A stretch of 64,000 nucleotides of DNA from Corynebacterium glaucum. Its GTDB lineage: Bacteria; Actinomycetota; Actinomycetes; Mycobacteriales; Mycobacteriaceae. The translations under genes were made by a program, and so were the position numbers. The notes beneath the pieces were generated by a model, which was not told the origin of the DNA, made no database searches, and saw nothing but the letters and a program-made list of their open reading frames with translations. Positions 54,665 to 63,541 of the stretch are shown piece after piece. Where the stretch lies: assembly GCF_002287505.1 (NCBI RefSeq), contig NZ_CP019688.1:372001-436000 (forward strand), read 5' to 3'. Position 1 is the first letter of the stretch; each line of letters begins with the position of its first letter.

Positions 54665-55816
54665 GTGGCTAGTGTAAGTTTCGAAGACGCAACGCGCGTT
54701 TACAAAGCGGGCACTCCTCCTGCCGTTGATCACCTAAATCTTGAGATCCAAGACGGGGAGTTTCTCGTTTTGGTCGGCCCGTCAGGCTGTGGAAAATCTA
54801 CTGCTTTGCGGATGTTAGCTGGGTTGGAACCGGTCGATGGTGGTGCCATCCTCATTGATGGGGAAGACGTCACCGAGGTGGATCCGCAAAACCGCGATAT
54901 TGCAATGGTTTTTCAGAACTATGCGCTGTACCCGCATATGACGGTTGCGCAGAACATGTCGTTCGCTCTGAAAATCGCCAAGGTACCCAAGTTAGAGCGC
55001 ATGGAGATGGTCCGAGATGCGGCGCGGCTTCTGGACCTAGAGCAATTCCTTGACCGAAAACCAGGCCAACTTTCGGGCGGCCAACGCCAGCGCGTTGCCA
55101 TGGGCAGGGCAATCGTCCGCTCGCCAAAAGTCTTTCTGATGGATGAGCCACTTTCGAACCTCGATGCGAAATTACGTGTTCAAACGCGAACCCAAATTTC
55201 TGAGCTGACGGAGAAGCTCGGCGTAACAACCGTGTACGTCACCCACGATCAGGTAGAAGCCATGACGATGGGGGACCGAGTCTGTGTCCTCAAGGACGGC
55301 AAGATCCAGCAGGTTGGGACGCCGATCGAAATCTATGATTCTCCCGCGAATCTCTTTGTAGCGGGATTTATCGGCTCCCCAGCGATCAACTTCGTGGCAG
55401 CCGAATATGTCGACGGTGATCTTCGGGTTGACGATGCTGTGTTTACACGAGTCGAACTAACCAAGGCGCCGGAGGGCTCAAAAGTTGTTCTCGGTATCCG
55501 TCCAGAGCATGTCCACATCGTGGATGGGTCGCAATCCGCGAATTCGCTCCCTCTGGTCGTGGATGTCACAGAACTGCTGGGCTCGGATACGTTCATTTAC
55601 GGTCGCATGAATGGCGGCCAGACGCGATCCAAATTTGCGGTCCGGACGGACACCCGAGAGCTCCCAGCACTGGGAGACACCTTGCAGGTCGCGTTTGACC
55701 CGGCGAAACTGCATGTCTTCGATGCATCGACTGGGTTGCGCCTTAACGGCCACATTCCCGACGAAACCCCGCACTCAGCCCTCGCGGCGGCAGAGATACT
55801 TCAAATTAACCAGTAG
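54665..55816 (+). CDS. Sugar-type ABC importer ATPase (MsmK/UgpC class)
   Basis: The 383-residue product has Walker A GPSGCGKST (38-46), the signature LSGGQRQR, Walker B FLMDEPLSNLDA and the H-loop YVTHDQVEAMTM. The C-terminal OB-type regulatory domain of carbohydrate importers follows (about 240-383). It energises the two permeases downstream. Start is GTG 54665 after CGAGGTTC. Codon use is less GC-biased than in the flanking ribosomal genes, consistent with transfer. Confidence 0.92.
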   Translation: MASVSFEDATRVYKAGTPPAVDHLNLEIQDGEFLVLVGPSGCGKSTALRMLAGLEPVDGGAILIDGEDVTEVDPQNRDIAMVFQNYALYPHMTVAQNMSFALKIAKVPKLERMEMVRDAARLLDLEQFLDRKPGQLSGGQRQRVAMGRAIVRSPKVFLMDEPLSNLDAKLRVQTRTQISELTEKLGVTTVYVTHDQVEAMTMGDRVCVLKDGKIQQVGTPIEIYDSPANLFVAGFIGSPAINFVAAEYVDGDLRVDDAVFTRVELTKAPEGSKVVLGIRPEHVHIVDGSQSANSLPLVVDVTELLGSDTFIYGRMNGGQTRSKFAVRTDTRELPALGDTLQVAFDPAKLHVFDASTGLRLNGHIPDETPHSALAAAEILQINQ

Positions 55817-55840
55817 ATAGCTCACAAGGAGAGCAACTCA

Positions 55841-57157
55841 ATGATCAATTTTCGACGCTCAGTAAAATCCATACTGACAACCATCGCCAGCGTCTCTGTT
55901 CTTGCCTTGGCTGCTTGCTCCCCAACAGGTGGTGAAGATGCTGGTAGCCCCGGCGAAACAGGTGATGGCTTGTCGGGCTCAATCACTTTTACGGCCACGT
56001 TTCCAGAGGAAGCCGTTCAGCCAGCGATTGATGCATTCAACAAGGAATACCCAGATGCGGAGGTTCGCTATGAAGCGCTTCCGTTCAAAGATCTCAACGA
56101 CGTTATCCAGACGCGAATCGGATCCGGAGATTCCACGCCTGACGTATATGGCGCAGATCAGCCGCGCATCGCAAATCTTGTGAACAGCGGTCTGTTGACG
56201 GATATCTCTGAGGAATTTCCAGATGCGGACGAGATTTTCGATCCGGTAACCGTGGAAGTCTCCACAGTTGATGGCAAGCTGTACGCCGCTCCAGTTAACA
56301 CCTCGTCGATCGTTCTGTACTACAACAAGGAGTTGCTAGACAACGCTGGCATTGAGCATCCCGGCAAGTCCCACGAGGATCGCATGACCTGGGAGGAACT
56401 TCGCGACAGTGCTGAAGCGGTTCAGAAAGCCGGTGCCAAATGGGGCTTCCAGTTCTTCCGCATCAGCCAGATCTTCCAGATGCAAGCGCTCCCCGAGTCG
56501 CTAGGTGGTGGCAATGGTATGAATACCGAAGTTGAGCCTCACAAGCCAGAAGTAACCAATGACGCCTGGGTCGAATCCATGCAGTTCATGCAGGACCTGC
56601 ACGAGGACGGTATTTCCCCGCGTGGTGTCACTCCAGAGCAAACTCCCGAAATGTTTGCCGCTGGTGAAATCGCGTATTTCTTGGCAACAACAGCCCACCA
56701 TGACACTTGGGCCAATGATCTGGACTTTGAATACGGCATCGCACCGCACCCATACTTCGAAGGTGGAGAGGTCATGACTCCTACTGGCGCATGGTCTCTC
56801 GGCTTGAATCCGAATTCTGAAAACGCTGAGCTGGCGAAGGCGTTCATCCGTTTTGTAACCGCAACTCCAGAAGGCAGCGGGGCATGGGCAGAAGGCGTCG
56901 GCAACATCCCAGCAAATCTTGCTACCCGCGCGGACTACTTCGAAGACCCGTTGTACGCCGACGATCCTAGCTACTCTATCGCCGACCTCCTGAACTACGA
57001 GCTGCACAACACTGCCAAGAACCGCGCCCGGACACCGTCTTTCATCGAATTTGAGACTGTGATGGGTACTACGTTCGAAGATATCCGTAACGGTGCGCCG
57101 GTCAAGGAGGCGTTGGAGAACGCAGAATCCTCGATGGGCGGAGCTCGAGGTCGCTAG
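55841..57157 (+). CDS. Extracellular solute-binding lipoprotein (family 1)
   Basis: The 438-residue product has a signal peptide with lipobox LAAC (Cys26) and the fold of family 1 sugar-binding proteins (ITFTATFPEEAVQPAIDAFN, DVYGADQPRIANLVNSGLL, VNTSSIVLYYNKELLD). It delivers substrate to the permeases. With a nucleoside hydrolase in the same operon, a nucleoside, ribose or related glycoside is plausible; sequence alone does not decide. AAGGAGA precedes ATG. Confidence 0.9.
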   Translation: MINFRRSVKSILTTIASVSVLALAACSPTGGEDAGSPGETGDGLSGSITFTATFPEEAVQPAIDAFNKEYPDAEVRYEALPFKDLNDVIQTRIGSGDSTPDVYGADQPRIANLVNSGLLTDISEEFPDADEIFDPVTVEVSTVDGKLYAAPVNTSSIVLYYNKELLDNAGIEHPGKSHEDRMTWEELRDSAEAVQKAGAKWGFQFFRISQIFQMQALPESLGGGNGMNTEVEPHKPEVTNDAWVESMQFMQDLHEDGISPRGVTPEQTPEMFAAGEIAYFLATTAHHDTWANDLDFEYGIAPHPYFEGGEVMTPTGAWSLGLNPNSENAELAKAFIRFVTATPEGSGAWAEGVGNIPANLATRADYFEDPLYADDPSYSIADLLNYELHNTAKNRARTPSFIEFETVMGTTFEDIRNGAPVKEALENAESSMGGARGR

Positions 57158-58054
57158 ATGGCAACCTCGCCGCAAGCTACTTCCCAAGGGGAGGAAGTAC
57201 AGCCCACGAGACTGCGCGGGCCCGTGCTCACGTTTTGGCTCTTTCTATCTCCTGCGATCATCCTGCTGGTGGTCACGAGACTCTGGCCCGTTCTCGAAGC
57301 GATCACGATCAGCTTGAGCGATCCGGTTTCTGGATCACCATTTGGGGCTTACTCAGCGTTGCTCACTTCTGATTCATTTCGGAACTCGCTCAAAGTTACC
57401 TTGTGGTTCAACCTGATTATTAACCCGCTTCAGCTCCTCTTGTCGCTGGCATTGGCCGTTCTGATGTGTCAGAATCTGCCGGCTCAAGGGATCATGCGTT
57501 TGATGATCTTTCTACCGGCGGCGATTCCGCAGTCGGTGTCGACCGTGGTGTGGGGCATCATGATGCGCCCGGACGATGGCTTGCTGAACTCGATCCTTGG
57601 TCCTTTCGGAATTTCGAATAAGCCGTTCTTAATCTCGCCCGAACTCGCGCTTTATTCGATTATGGTTATCGCTTCCTGGGTGGGTGTCGGCTACTGGATG
57701 ATGTTCCTAATAGCGGGAATCAATGATATTCCAGCGTCGGTAATTGAAGCCTCGAAGCTCGACGGCGCCGGGTGGTGGCAACGCTTGTTCAACATCATCC
57801 TCCCGATGATGACACGATCTTTGGCGTTCGTTCTGGTTGCTACCACGGTTGCAAACTTCTTGCTCTTCGTTCCTGTACAAGTGCTTACTCAAGGTGGTCC
57901 AGCAGGATCGACGGATCTTCTCATGCATCAAATTTATCGCCAGGCGTACACGTATTCTGATATGCCGTTCGCGATGGCTGAGGTAGTTGTTCTTACAGCT
58001 ATCACCCTCATCATTGTCATTATCCAGTTCCGATTCCTGAGGCCTCGAGCATGA
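57158..58054 (+). CDS. ABC importer permease 1 (MalF/UgpA type)
   Basis: The 298-residue product has six membrane segments and the EAA-loop (EASKLDGAGWWQRLFNIILP) that contacts the ATPase. It starts directly after the binding-protein stop and overlaps permease 2 by four bases. Confidence 0.92.
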   Translation: MATSPQATSQGEEVQPTRLRGPVLTFWLFLSPAIILLVVTRLWPVLEAITISLSDPVSGSPFGAYSALLTSDSFRNSLKVTLWFNLIINPLQLLLSLALAVLMCQNLPAQGIMRLMIFLPAAIPQSVSTVVWGIMMRPDDGLLNSILGPFGISNKPFLISPELALYSIMVIASWVGVGYWMMFLIAGINDIPASVIEASKLDGAGWWQRLFNIILPMMTRSLAFVLVATTVANFLLFVPVQVLTQGGPAGSTDLLMHQIYRQAYTYSDMPFAMAEVVVLTAITLIIVIIQFRFLRPRA

Positions 58055-58893
58055 TCGCCCAACAGTCAAGGTTCATCAAGGTTCTACTAACCGCCATAGC
58101 GATTCTGGTGACGCTGACTTTCTTAGTCCCTACGGTGTGGATGATCGCTTCGTCTCTACGTCCGCAGTCAGAAACATTCGCGAACGCTTCCGACATCAGT
58201 ATCTGGACGTTTGTGCCTGAAACTTGGACGTTCCAGCATTACGTCAATGCGTTGACTGGTGAATTTGCTCGAGCCTTGTTGAACTCGCTATTCATTGCCG
58301 TAGTCAGTGTCGTGCTCGGTTTGGGGGTGGCAGCACTTGCTGCGTTCGCGATCTCTGCAATGCAGGTGCGTGGATCGGGGGTCGTGTTCGCGATTATTGT
58401 GATCAGCTTCTTGGTTCCTTTCGAAGCTATCGCCGTCCCTCTTTCGGCTAGCTTCCGGGAAATAGGTTTACACAACACCTACGTGGGCTTGATTCTTCCG
58501 GGCCTTGGGCACGGGCTGGCAATCTTTTATTTACGCCAGTTCTTTGACAGCTTGCCAAAGGAGCTGACCGAGGCTGCCCGAATGGATGGAGCACACTGGT
58601 GGACAATTTTGACCCAGGTTTACCTACCCCTATCGAAGTCATCCCTAGTTGGTGCGGGGATTATTTTGTTCATGTTTCAGTGGCAGGCGTACTTGTGGCC
58701 ACTTCTGGTCGCGTCGCGCAGCGACATGCTGGTTGGGTCGATCGCTGTCGCGCGCATGTTCGGCGAGTATTCGACGGACTATGGCACGATCTTTGCTGGG
58801 TCCGTACTGCTGGCTCTGGTTCCTGCAGCCCTTCTTTTCTTCTTCCAAAGACAATTCACACAGTCGCTAGCAACCTCCGGCATGAAGGAGTAA
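58051..58893 (+). CDS. ABC importer permease 2 (MalG/UgpE type)
   Basis: The 280-residue product has six membrane segments and the EAA-loop (EAARMDGAHWWTILTQVYLP). It pairs with permease 1, with which it is coupled through ATGA. Confidence 0.92.
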   Translation: MIAQQSRFIKVLLTAIAILVTLTFLVPTVWMIASSLRPQSETFANASDISIWTFVPETWTFQHYVNALTGEFARALLNSLFIAVVSVVLGLGVAALAAFAISAMQVRGSGVVFAIIVISFLVPFEAIAVPLSASFREIGLHNTYVGLILPGLGHGLAIFYLRQFFDSLPKELTEAARMDGAHWWTILTQVYLPLSKSSLVGAGIILFMFQWQAYLWPLLVASRSDMLVGSIAVARMFGEYSTDYGTIFAGSVLLALVPAALLFFFQRQFTQSLATSGMKE

Positions 58894-58897
58894 ACGT

Positions 58898-59821
58898 GTG
58901 TTAGATCCGCGAGGACTGTTCCACGATGCGGGCCCGCTTCCGATATTGATTGACACCGATTTCGCTACCAATGTGGATGACTTGTTGGCGGTTCTCTTCG
59001 CCGTGGGTTCGGAGAAGCTGGAGCTAGCGGCGGTGACTACAGTTCACGGGTTGCCGGACGTGCGTGCTCGCGCGGCGCGCCGTGTGTTGGACTTTGTGGG
59101 GGCGTTCTCAGTCCCGGTAGGTGCTGGGCGGGCACCGGTTCAGGGTGAGCTGTTCGTTTCGGGCTATGAAAGCACGTACGCCCTACCAGGGACTGACCCA
59201 GATCACTTTCCGTCTGCATCCGAGGTATTTCGTGAAGTCTCAGGACAGCATGGTGACAATCTAGTGGTAGTCGCCATCGGCCCTTTGACCAATGTCGCTA
59301 GCTGGCTCTCTGAACCCCTTGAGCATCGTCCAAGGTGCGTCGTGGCGATGGCGGGTTGCTTCCGAAAAGGCGGAACGGACCGGAACGTACAGTCGGATGC
59401 GGTGGCCGCTCGAAGATTGGTTGAGGCCGGCATTCCTGTCATATTCGTAGGTATCGAGATCTGCCGGCAGGTCACCTATGACACGAATGATCTCTATGAG
59501 ATTCAGAAGGGCGGCAATGGAAGCGAACTTTGTGAGCTGCTAGAGGTTCAGTCAAAGAACTGGTGGAACTTTAAAGGGGCAGGTTTTTCGAACCCGTGTG
59601 ACCCGTTAACTCTTCTGGCGTTTACCTCCCCAAGCCTCTTCGAGTTCCAGCGGACTGATGTATCGTTCGTCGTGGGCGGGGAGCTGAATGGTCAAACGGT
59701 GTGGAGTGACCACGATTCAGGGCAGTTTCTCCGCGCTACAGCCGTTGATTCGGAGCGAGCGCGCTGTGCGATTGTCTCCACGATTAACCGTGTTGTGCGC
59801 ACCACGGGGCCACACTCGTAA
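58898..59821 (+). CDS. Inosine/uridine-type nucleoside hydrolase
   Basis: These enzymes cleave the N-glycosidic bond of nucleosides to base and ribose. The 307-residue product keeps the Asp cluster as DTDFATNVDD (19-28), a variant of the DTDxGTDVDD form, and the later block FSNPCDPLTLLAFTSP with the Ca-binding Asp. AAGGAG at 58885-58890 directs GTG 58898. It ends the importer operon, so the cargo may be a nucleoside or nucleoside-like compound. No membrane or signal segment is present, so it should act in the cytoplasm. Confidence 0.85.
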   Translation: MLDPRGLFHDAGPLPILIDTDFATNVDDLLAVLFAVGSEKLELAAVTTVHGLPDVRARAARRVLDFVGAFSVPVGAGRAPVQGELFVSGYESTYALPGTDPDHFPSASEVFREVSGQHGDNLVVVAIGPLTNVASWLSEPLEHRPRCVVAMAGCFRKGGTDRNVQSDAVAARRLVEAGIPVIFVGIEICRQVTYDTNDLYEIQKGGNGSELCELLEVQSKNWWNFKGAGFSNPCDPLTLLAFTSPSLFEFQRTDVSFVVGGELNGQTVWSDHDSGQFLRATAVDSERARCAIVSTINRVVRTTGPHS

Positions 59822-59831
59822 AGGCGCTGCT

Positions 59832-59904
59832 GCGCAACCGCAGAAGGCCGCCGCCTCCGACGTTTCTTTGTCGGGGCGGCGGTTTTTTCGTCGTTAAGCG
59901 AAAA
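59832..59904 (+). repeat. Right 73-bp direct repeat with terminator
   Basis: Exact copy of 54290-54362, including the terminator hairpin and six T. It ends the ABC island. The bases on both sides resemble, but do not equal, the bases flanking the left copy. Confidence 0.92.
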
Positions 59905-59976
59905 GCTCTTTAGGGTGCCGCGGACGGGTGACCACGAGGAAGGTACCACCAACGAGAAGGCATAGCTTTCGTGGTG

Positions 59977-59989
59977 CATAATCGTTCGC
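59977..59989 (+). promoter_or_regulatory. -10 box of glmM (leaderless)
   Basis: CATAAT at 59977-59982, preceded by TG, is followed by seven bases and ATG 59990. No ribosome site is present. Confidence 0.55.
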
Positions 59990-61333
59990 ATGACGCGACT
60001 TTTTGGAACCGACGGTGTCCGTGGCCTAGCCAACGAGACACTCACCGCCCCTCTAGCTATGAAGCTCGGGGCCGCAGCTGCCACTGTGCTGACCCGTGAG
60101 CGGAGCTCCGGCGGGCGCCGACCAACGGCCCTGATCGGCCGCGACCCGCGTGTCTCCGGTGAGATGCTCGCCGCCGCGATGGCTGCGGGTATGGCATCGA
60201 AGGGCGTCGACGTGCTGCGCGTCGGCGTCATCCCCACACCGGGCTTGGCATTTCTTACCGACGACTACGGTGCGGACATCGGAGTCATGATCTCCGCATC
60301 CCACAACCCGATGCCGGATAACGGCATCAAGTTCTTCTCCGCGGGCGGCAAGAAGCTGCCGGACGATGTGGAAGACCAGATCGAGGCGGCAATGAAGGAG
60401 CTCGCCGAGACCGGCCCGACGGGCACCGGCATCGGGCGCGTGATCGAGGAGGCTCCCGACGCGCGCGAGCGCTACCTCGCGCACCTCAAAGAAGCCGTGC
60501 AGACTGACCTCGCGGGCATCAAGGTGGTTGTGGACTGTGCGAACGGCGCCGCCTTCGAGGTCGCCCCGAAGGCGTACGCGGCGGCTGGTGCTGACGTCAC
60601 CGCGATCTTCAACACCCCGGACGCCTACAACATCAACGACGGCTCTGGCTCCACGCACATCGAGCAGATTCAGGCCGCAGTGGTTGAACACGGCGCGGAC
60701 ATTGGACTCGCGCACGACGGCGATGCTGACCGCTGCCTTGCAGTAGATGCGAAGGGCAACGTGGTCGACGGTGACCAGATCATGGCGATCCTGGCGACCG
60801 GCATGCAGGAGCGCAACTCGCTGCAGGACAACACCCTGGTGGCCACGGTGATGAGCAACCTGGGTCTGAAGATCGCGATGCGCGAGCACGGCATCGAGCT
60901 GAAAGAGACGGCAGTGGGAGACCGCTACGTCCTCGAGGAGCTCGGCCGCGGCGAATACTCGCTGGGCGGCGAGCAGTCCGGCCACCTCGTCGTGCCGGCG
61001 TACGCCACCACCGGTGACGGCACGCTCACCGGCCTGCTGCTCATGGCGCGCATGGCCGAGACCGGCAAGAGCCTGGAAGAACTCGCCAGCGTCATGCAGG
61101 TCCTTCCGCAGGTGCTGATCAACGTGCCGGTGTCGGACAAGGCCAAGATCATGGACTCCCCGAAGGTGCAGGAAGCGATTCAGATCGCTGAGGCTGAGCT
61201 GGGGGATTCCGGCCGCGTGCTGCTGCGCCCCTCCGGCACGGAGGAGCTCTTCCGCGTCATGGTGGAAGCTGCGGACGAGGAGCAGGCCCGCAAGGTCGCC
61301 GGCCAGCTCGCGGCCGTGGTTGCCGCGGTGTAA
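59990..61333 (+). CDS. glmM: Phosphoglucosamine mutase
   Basis: GlmM converts glucosamine-6-phosphate to glucosamine-1-phosphate for UDP-GlcNAc. The 447-residue product has [14 protein letters not shown] at the start, the phosphoserine loop [12 protein letters not shown] with Ser104, the metal loop DGDADR and the phosphate-binding [12 protein letters not shown] near the end. Normally next to rpsI in actinobacteria, it is separated here by the ABC island. glmS, the previous step, is at 5517. Confidence 0.97.
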   Translation: MTRLFGTDGVRGLANETLTAPLAMKLGAAAATVLTRERSSGGRRPTALIGRDPRVSGEMLAAAMAAGMASKGVDVLRVGVIPTPGLAFLTDDYGADIGVMISASHNPMPDNGIKFFSAGGKKLPDDVEDQIEAAMKELAETGPTGTGIGRVIEEAPDARERYLAHLKEAVQTDLAGIKVVVDCANGAAFEVAPKAYAAAGADVTAIFNTPDAYNINDGSGSTHIEQIQAAVVEHGADIGLAHDGDADRCLAVDAKGNVVDGDQIMAILATGMQERNSLQDNTLVATVMSNLGLKIAMREHGIELKETAVGDRYVLEELGRGEYSLGGEQSGHLVVPAYATTGDGTLTGLLLMARMAETGKSLEELASVMQVLPQVLINVPVSDKAKIMDSPKVQEAIQIAEAELGDSGRVLLRPSGTEELFRVMVEAADEEQARKVAGQLAAVVAAV

Positions 61334-61463
61334 GTTCTCCAGCGGGAGAAAACTCGCCCGTCGGGGGAACCGGCGGGCGTTGGGGGGAGTCTGAATAGGG
61401 GTAAGACTCATTCAGATTCGGGTCGCGCTAGCTGTGCGATCCGCACGTTCTTGGGGGTAGGAC
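61334..61463 (+). promoter_or_regulatory. Leader of the three-gene cassette
   Basis: CGGGGGAACCGGCGGGC and GGGGGGAG resemble the G-rich elements before ESX-4 genes. CTGAAT (61391-61396) and ATTCAG (61410-61415) form an inverted repeat. GGGGGTAGGAC is the ribosome site. Confidence 0.4.
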
Positions 61464-61778
61464 ATGGATCCAATTGTTGGGCCCGACCTCGACATATCCG
61501 CGATGCGCGCGCACTTCACCGCCGCAATCTCGGCGCACGAGGAGGGCCGCAGCAACTTGCAGCGCAACCAGGTTCCGCTGAGCACCGCTGATTTCGGGGA
61601 AGGGTTTGCATCGCACGGCCGGGAGGTCATCGAGTCGCTCGAATCGCTGCGCCGCACCACACACCAATTCTTGCTCGCCAGGGAGCAGAGCTGGGGGAGC
61701 ATTCTTTCGCTTATCGACGACATCGAGGAACGCGACACCACAGCTTCCGACGAACTTCGCGGGGTGACGGGGCGATGA
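61464..61778 (+). CDS. Small helical protein, unknown (cassette gene 1)
   Basis: The 104-residue product is predicted all-helical from its residue pattern and has no signal peptide. Its size, two-helix pattern and a SWGS turn near residue 75 recall EspC/ESAT-6-like type VII proteins, but the WXG turn is not in the usual mid position and no similarity is claimed. It overlaps gene 2 by four bases. One dispersed 11-mer lies at 61709-61719. Confidence 0.6.
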   Translation: MDPIVGPDLDISAMRAHFTAAISAHEEGRSNLQRNQVPLSTADFGEGFASHGREVIESLESLRRTTHQFLLAREQSWGSILSLIDDIEERDTTASDELRGVTGR

Positions 61779-63541
61779 GCACCATGCATGGCGACGGCTC
61801 GTCCGCGACAAAAGAACTGCAGAAGTGCATCGCTGCGGTGGATGCTGCTCCGGGGGTTTCCGCTGAGGTGCGATCGCGCGTGCGTACGCGCGTCGATGAG
61901 GTGCTGGCGCAACTTGGTCGCTCGGCTGGCAGGGATTTGGACGCACTCGTCGCTGCCTCACACACCCTTGGCGCGAAAGGCTGCGGGCTTGGGCCTGCAA
62001 GCGCTGCTACCGCCGCGAGCACCTTGGTTACTGGCGCTAGCGAGGGCTGGGCTGAGGCGGTAGGTGTGTTGGCGAAGGAGCGCAGCGATGAGGAGCGCCA
62101 GTGCGAGTTTTTCCGCAGCGTCGACCAACTTGGCCGCGACATCCGCGACTGCTGCTGCGCGGTAGAGACCGTGCAAAACACCACTGACAGCGGCGTTTCA
62201 CTCGTCCTTGCAGTGCCCCGCAAGATGGTGCAAGCAGCCACCATGACGAGGATGCAGGCGCTCATCCCTGATTCGGTTGAGCTGCTTTTGACCGGACTTG
62301 GTTTCGCCCTGCAAATGGTTCGCGACGGCAACCGCACCATCGAGGAATGCCTGACCAGACTGACCACCCAAATCGGCCAAGTGGCGGAAGCCCGCCCTGC
62401 CGAGCCCGCGGACTACCGCACGCCTGAACCCGCGAAGTCAGCGCAATGCGATCCGCCGGCAGGGACCGCCCCGGCTGCGCAGCCAGCGCCAGCGCCAGCC
62501 CCGGCTCCACCGGCCCCACCGGCTCCACCGGCCCCACCGGTTTCACCGGTTCCACCGTCGGCGCCGGAACAGCCGGGTGTGACAGCGCCCGAGACAAAGC
62601 CCGCCGCGGCGACGGTTGTCGACGCTCCGAGTTCGGCACCGGCTGCAACTCCGGCCCCGGCACCGGCCTCTGTGGCCACCACTCCTGCGCAGGTTGTACC
62701 GGCTCAACCCCTTCCGCAGACCGCGCCACCGGCGCAGACTGAACCATTCAGCCGACTGTGCCGGTGCGTGCCGGCAGACTGTCCTCCGGTTCCGCAACCT
62801 TCCACCACGCCTCAGCAGAGCTTCCAACCTCCGACACTGCAAGAAGCACCGGCAACCCCGGCGAACCCGGTGAACCCGGCCGCCCAGCCGACGCTGCCGG
62901 CTTCCACTGCGGTGGTGGACGCTCCGGTTCAGCCCAGTGCCCAAGCATCTGAGCGGGTGACCGTCGAGTTCGATTTTGACATCGATGGCACGGTGAACGT
63001 CTCGCTGAACGACATCCCGTGCGAGACCGCCGCCGCGTTCACACCTCCAGCTCCGGAGCACGATCAGGTCAACCGGATGCTCGGCACCTTCGCGGAGATG
63101 GGCGCGGCGGCCGTCCTCGGCGGTTTGGAGTGCTTCAGCACTGCCCTGCAGGAGGCCGTTGAGTGTCCCGGCGTTGACTGCGGTGCGCACGCTCCGGAAC
63201 CTGCGCACCCGCCGGAACCTGCGCCCGCAACGGTTCCTGCGCCCCCGCCGGTAGCGGAACCCGTGGCTGCACCCGAGGAACCGGCTCCGGCTCCCGCACC
63301 GGAGCCCACGCCAGACAAAGGCGTAATCCCTCCGCCGCCCGAGCTTGCCCAGGTGGAGGAGCCGGCGCCTCCACCAAAGAAGCAGTTGCCAGTTGACCCG
63401 CCAACCGTTGCTCAGGCCGCGCCTGATTCTTCGGCACCGGCCGCGGAGCAACCCGCAATCCCCGATACCAACCCTTCGACCGACAACCCGACCCCGCCCG
63501 AGCAAGCCCCGTGGGCTGTGAAAAAGACAGGTGACTGGTAA
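61775..63541 (+). CDS. Pro-rich modular protein, unknown (cassette gene 2)
   Basis: The 588-residue product starts with a helical domain of about 215 residues containing several Cys (DCCCAVETV). A long Pro/Ala-rich region with PAPPAP-type repeats follows, broken by a short folded segment at about 390-470 (VTVEFDFDIDGTVNVSLNDI and a Cys-containing helix). A second Pro-rich region reaches the end. There is no signal peptide or clear membrane segment. The layout, helical head plus Pro-rich tail, resembles some type VII effectors. The function is unknown. It is coupled to genes 1 and 3. Confidence 0.6.
   Translation: MSTMHGDGSSATKELQKCIAAVDAAPGVSAEVRSRVRTRVDEVLAQLGRSAGRDLDALVAASHTLGAKGCGLGPASAATAASTLVTGASEGWAEAVGVLAKERSDEERQCEFFRSVDQLGRDIRDCCCAVETVQNTTDSGVSLVLAVPRKMVQAATMTRMQALIPDSVELLLTGLGFALQMVRDGNRTIEECLTRLTTQIGQVAEARPAEPADYRTPEPAKSAQCDPPAGTAPAAQPAPAPAPAPPAPPAPPAPPVSPVPPSAPEQPGVTAPETKPAAATVVDAPSSAPAATPAPAPASVATTPAQVVPAQPLPQTAPPAQTEPFSRLCRCVPADCPPVPQPSTTPQQSFQPPTLQEAPATPANPVNPAAQPTLPASTAVVDAPVQPSAQASERVTVEFDFDIDGTVNVSLNDIPCETAAAFTPPAPEHDQVNRMLGTFAEMGAAAVLGGLECFSTALQEAVECPGVDCGAHAPEPAHPPEPAPATVPAPPPVAEPVAAPEEPAPAPAPEPTPDKGVIPPPPELAQVEEPAPPPKKQLPVDPPTVAQAAPDSSAPAAEQPAIPDTNPSTDNPTPPEQAPWAVKKTGDW

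Noticed and set aside
54290..59904. Insertion sequence or composite transposon
   Set aside because: The repeats contain a terminator rather than transposon ends, and no transposase lies inside.
8839..61719. The 11-mer as a mere effect of Leu-Ile-Asp coding
   Set aside because: Three copies are intergenic, other Leu-Ile-Asp sites use CTG, CTC or TTG, and the bases before and after the codons are also fixed. Coding limits explain orientation in genes but not the excess.
62460..62570. Minisatellite or CRISPR-like repeats
   Set aside because: The 9-bp periodicity lies inside a coding frame and codes for a Pro-rich linker.
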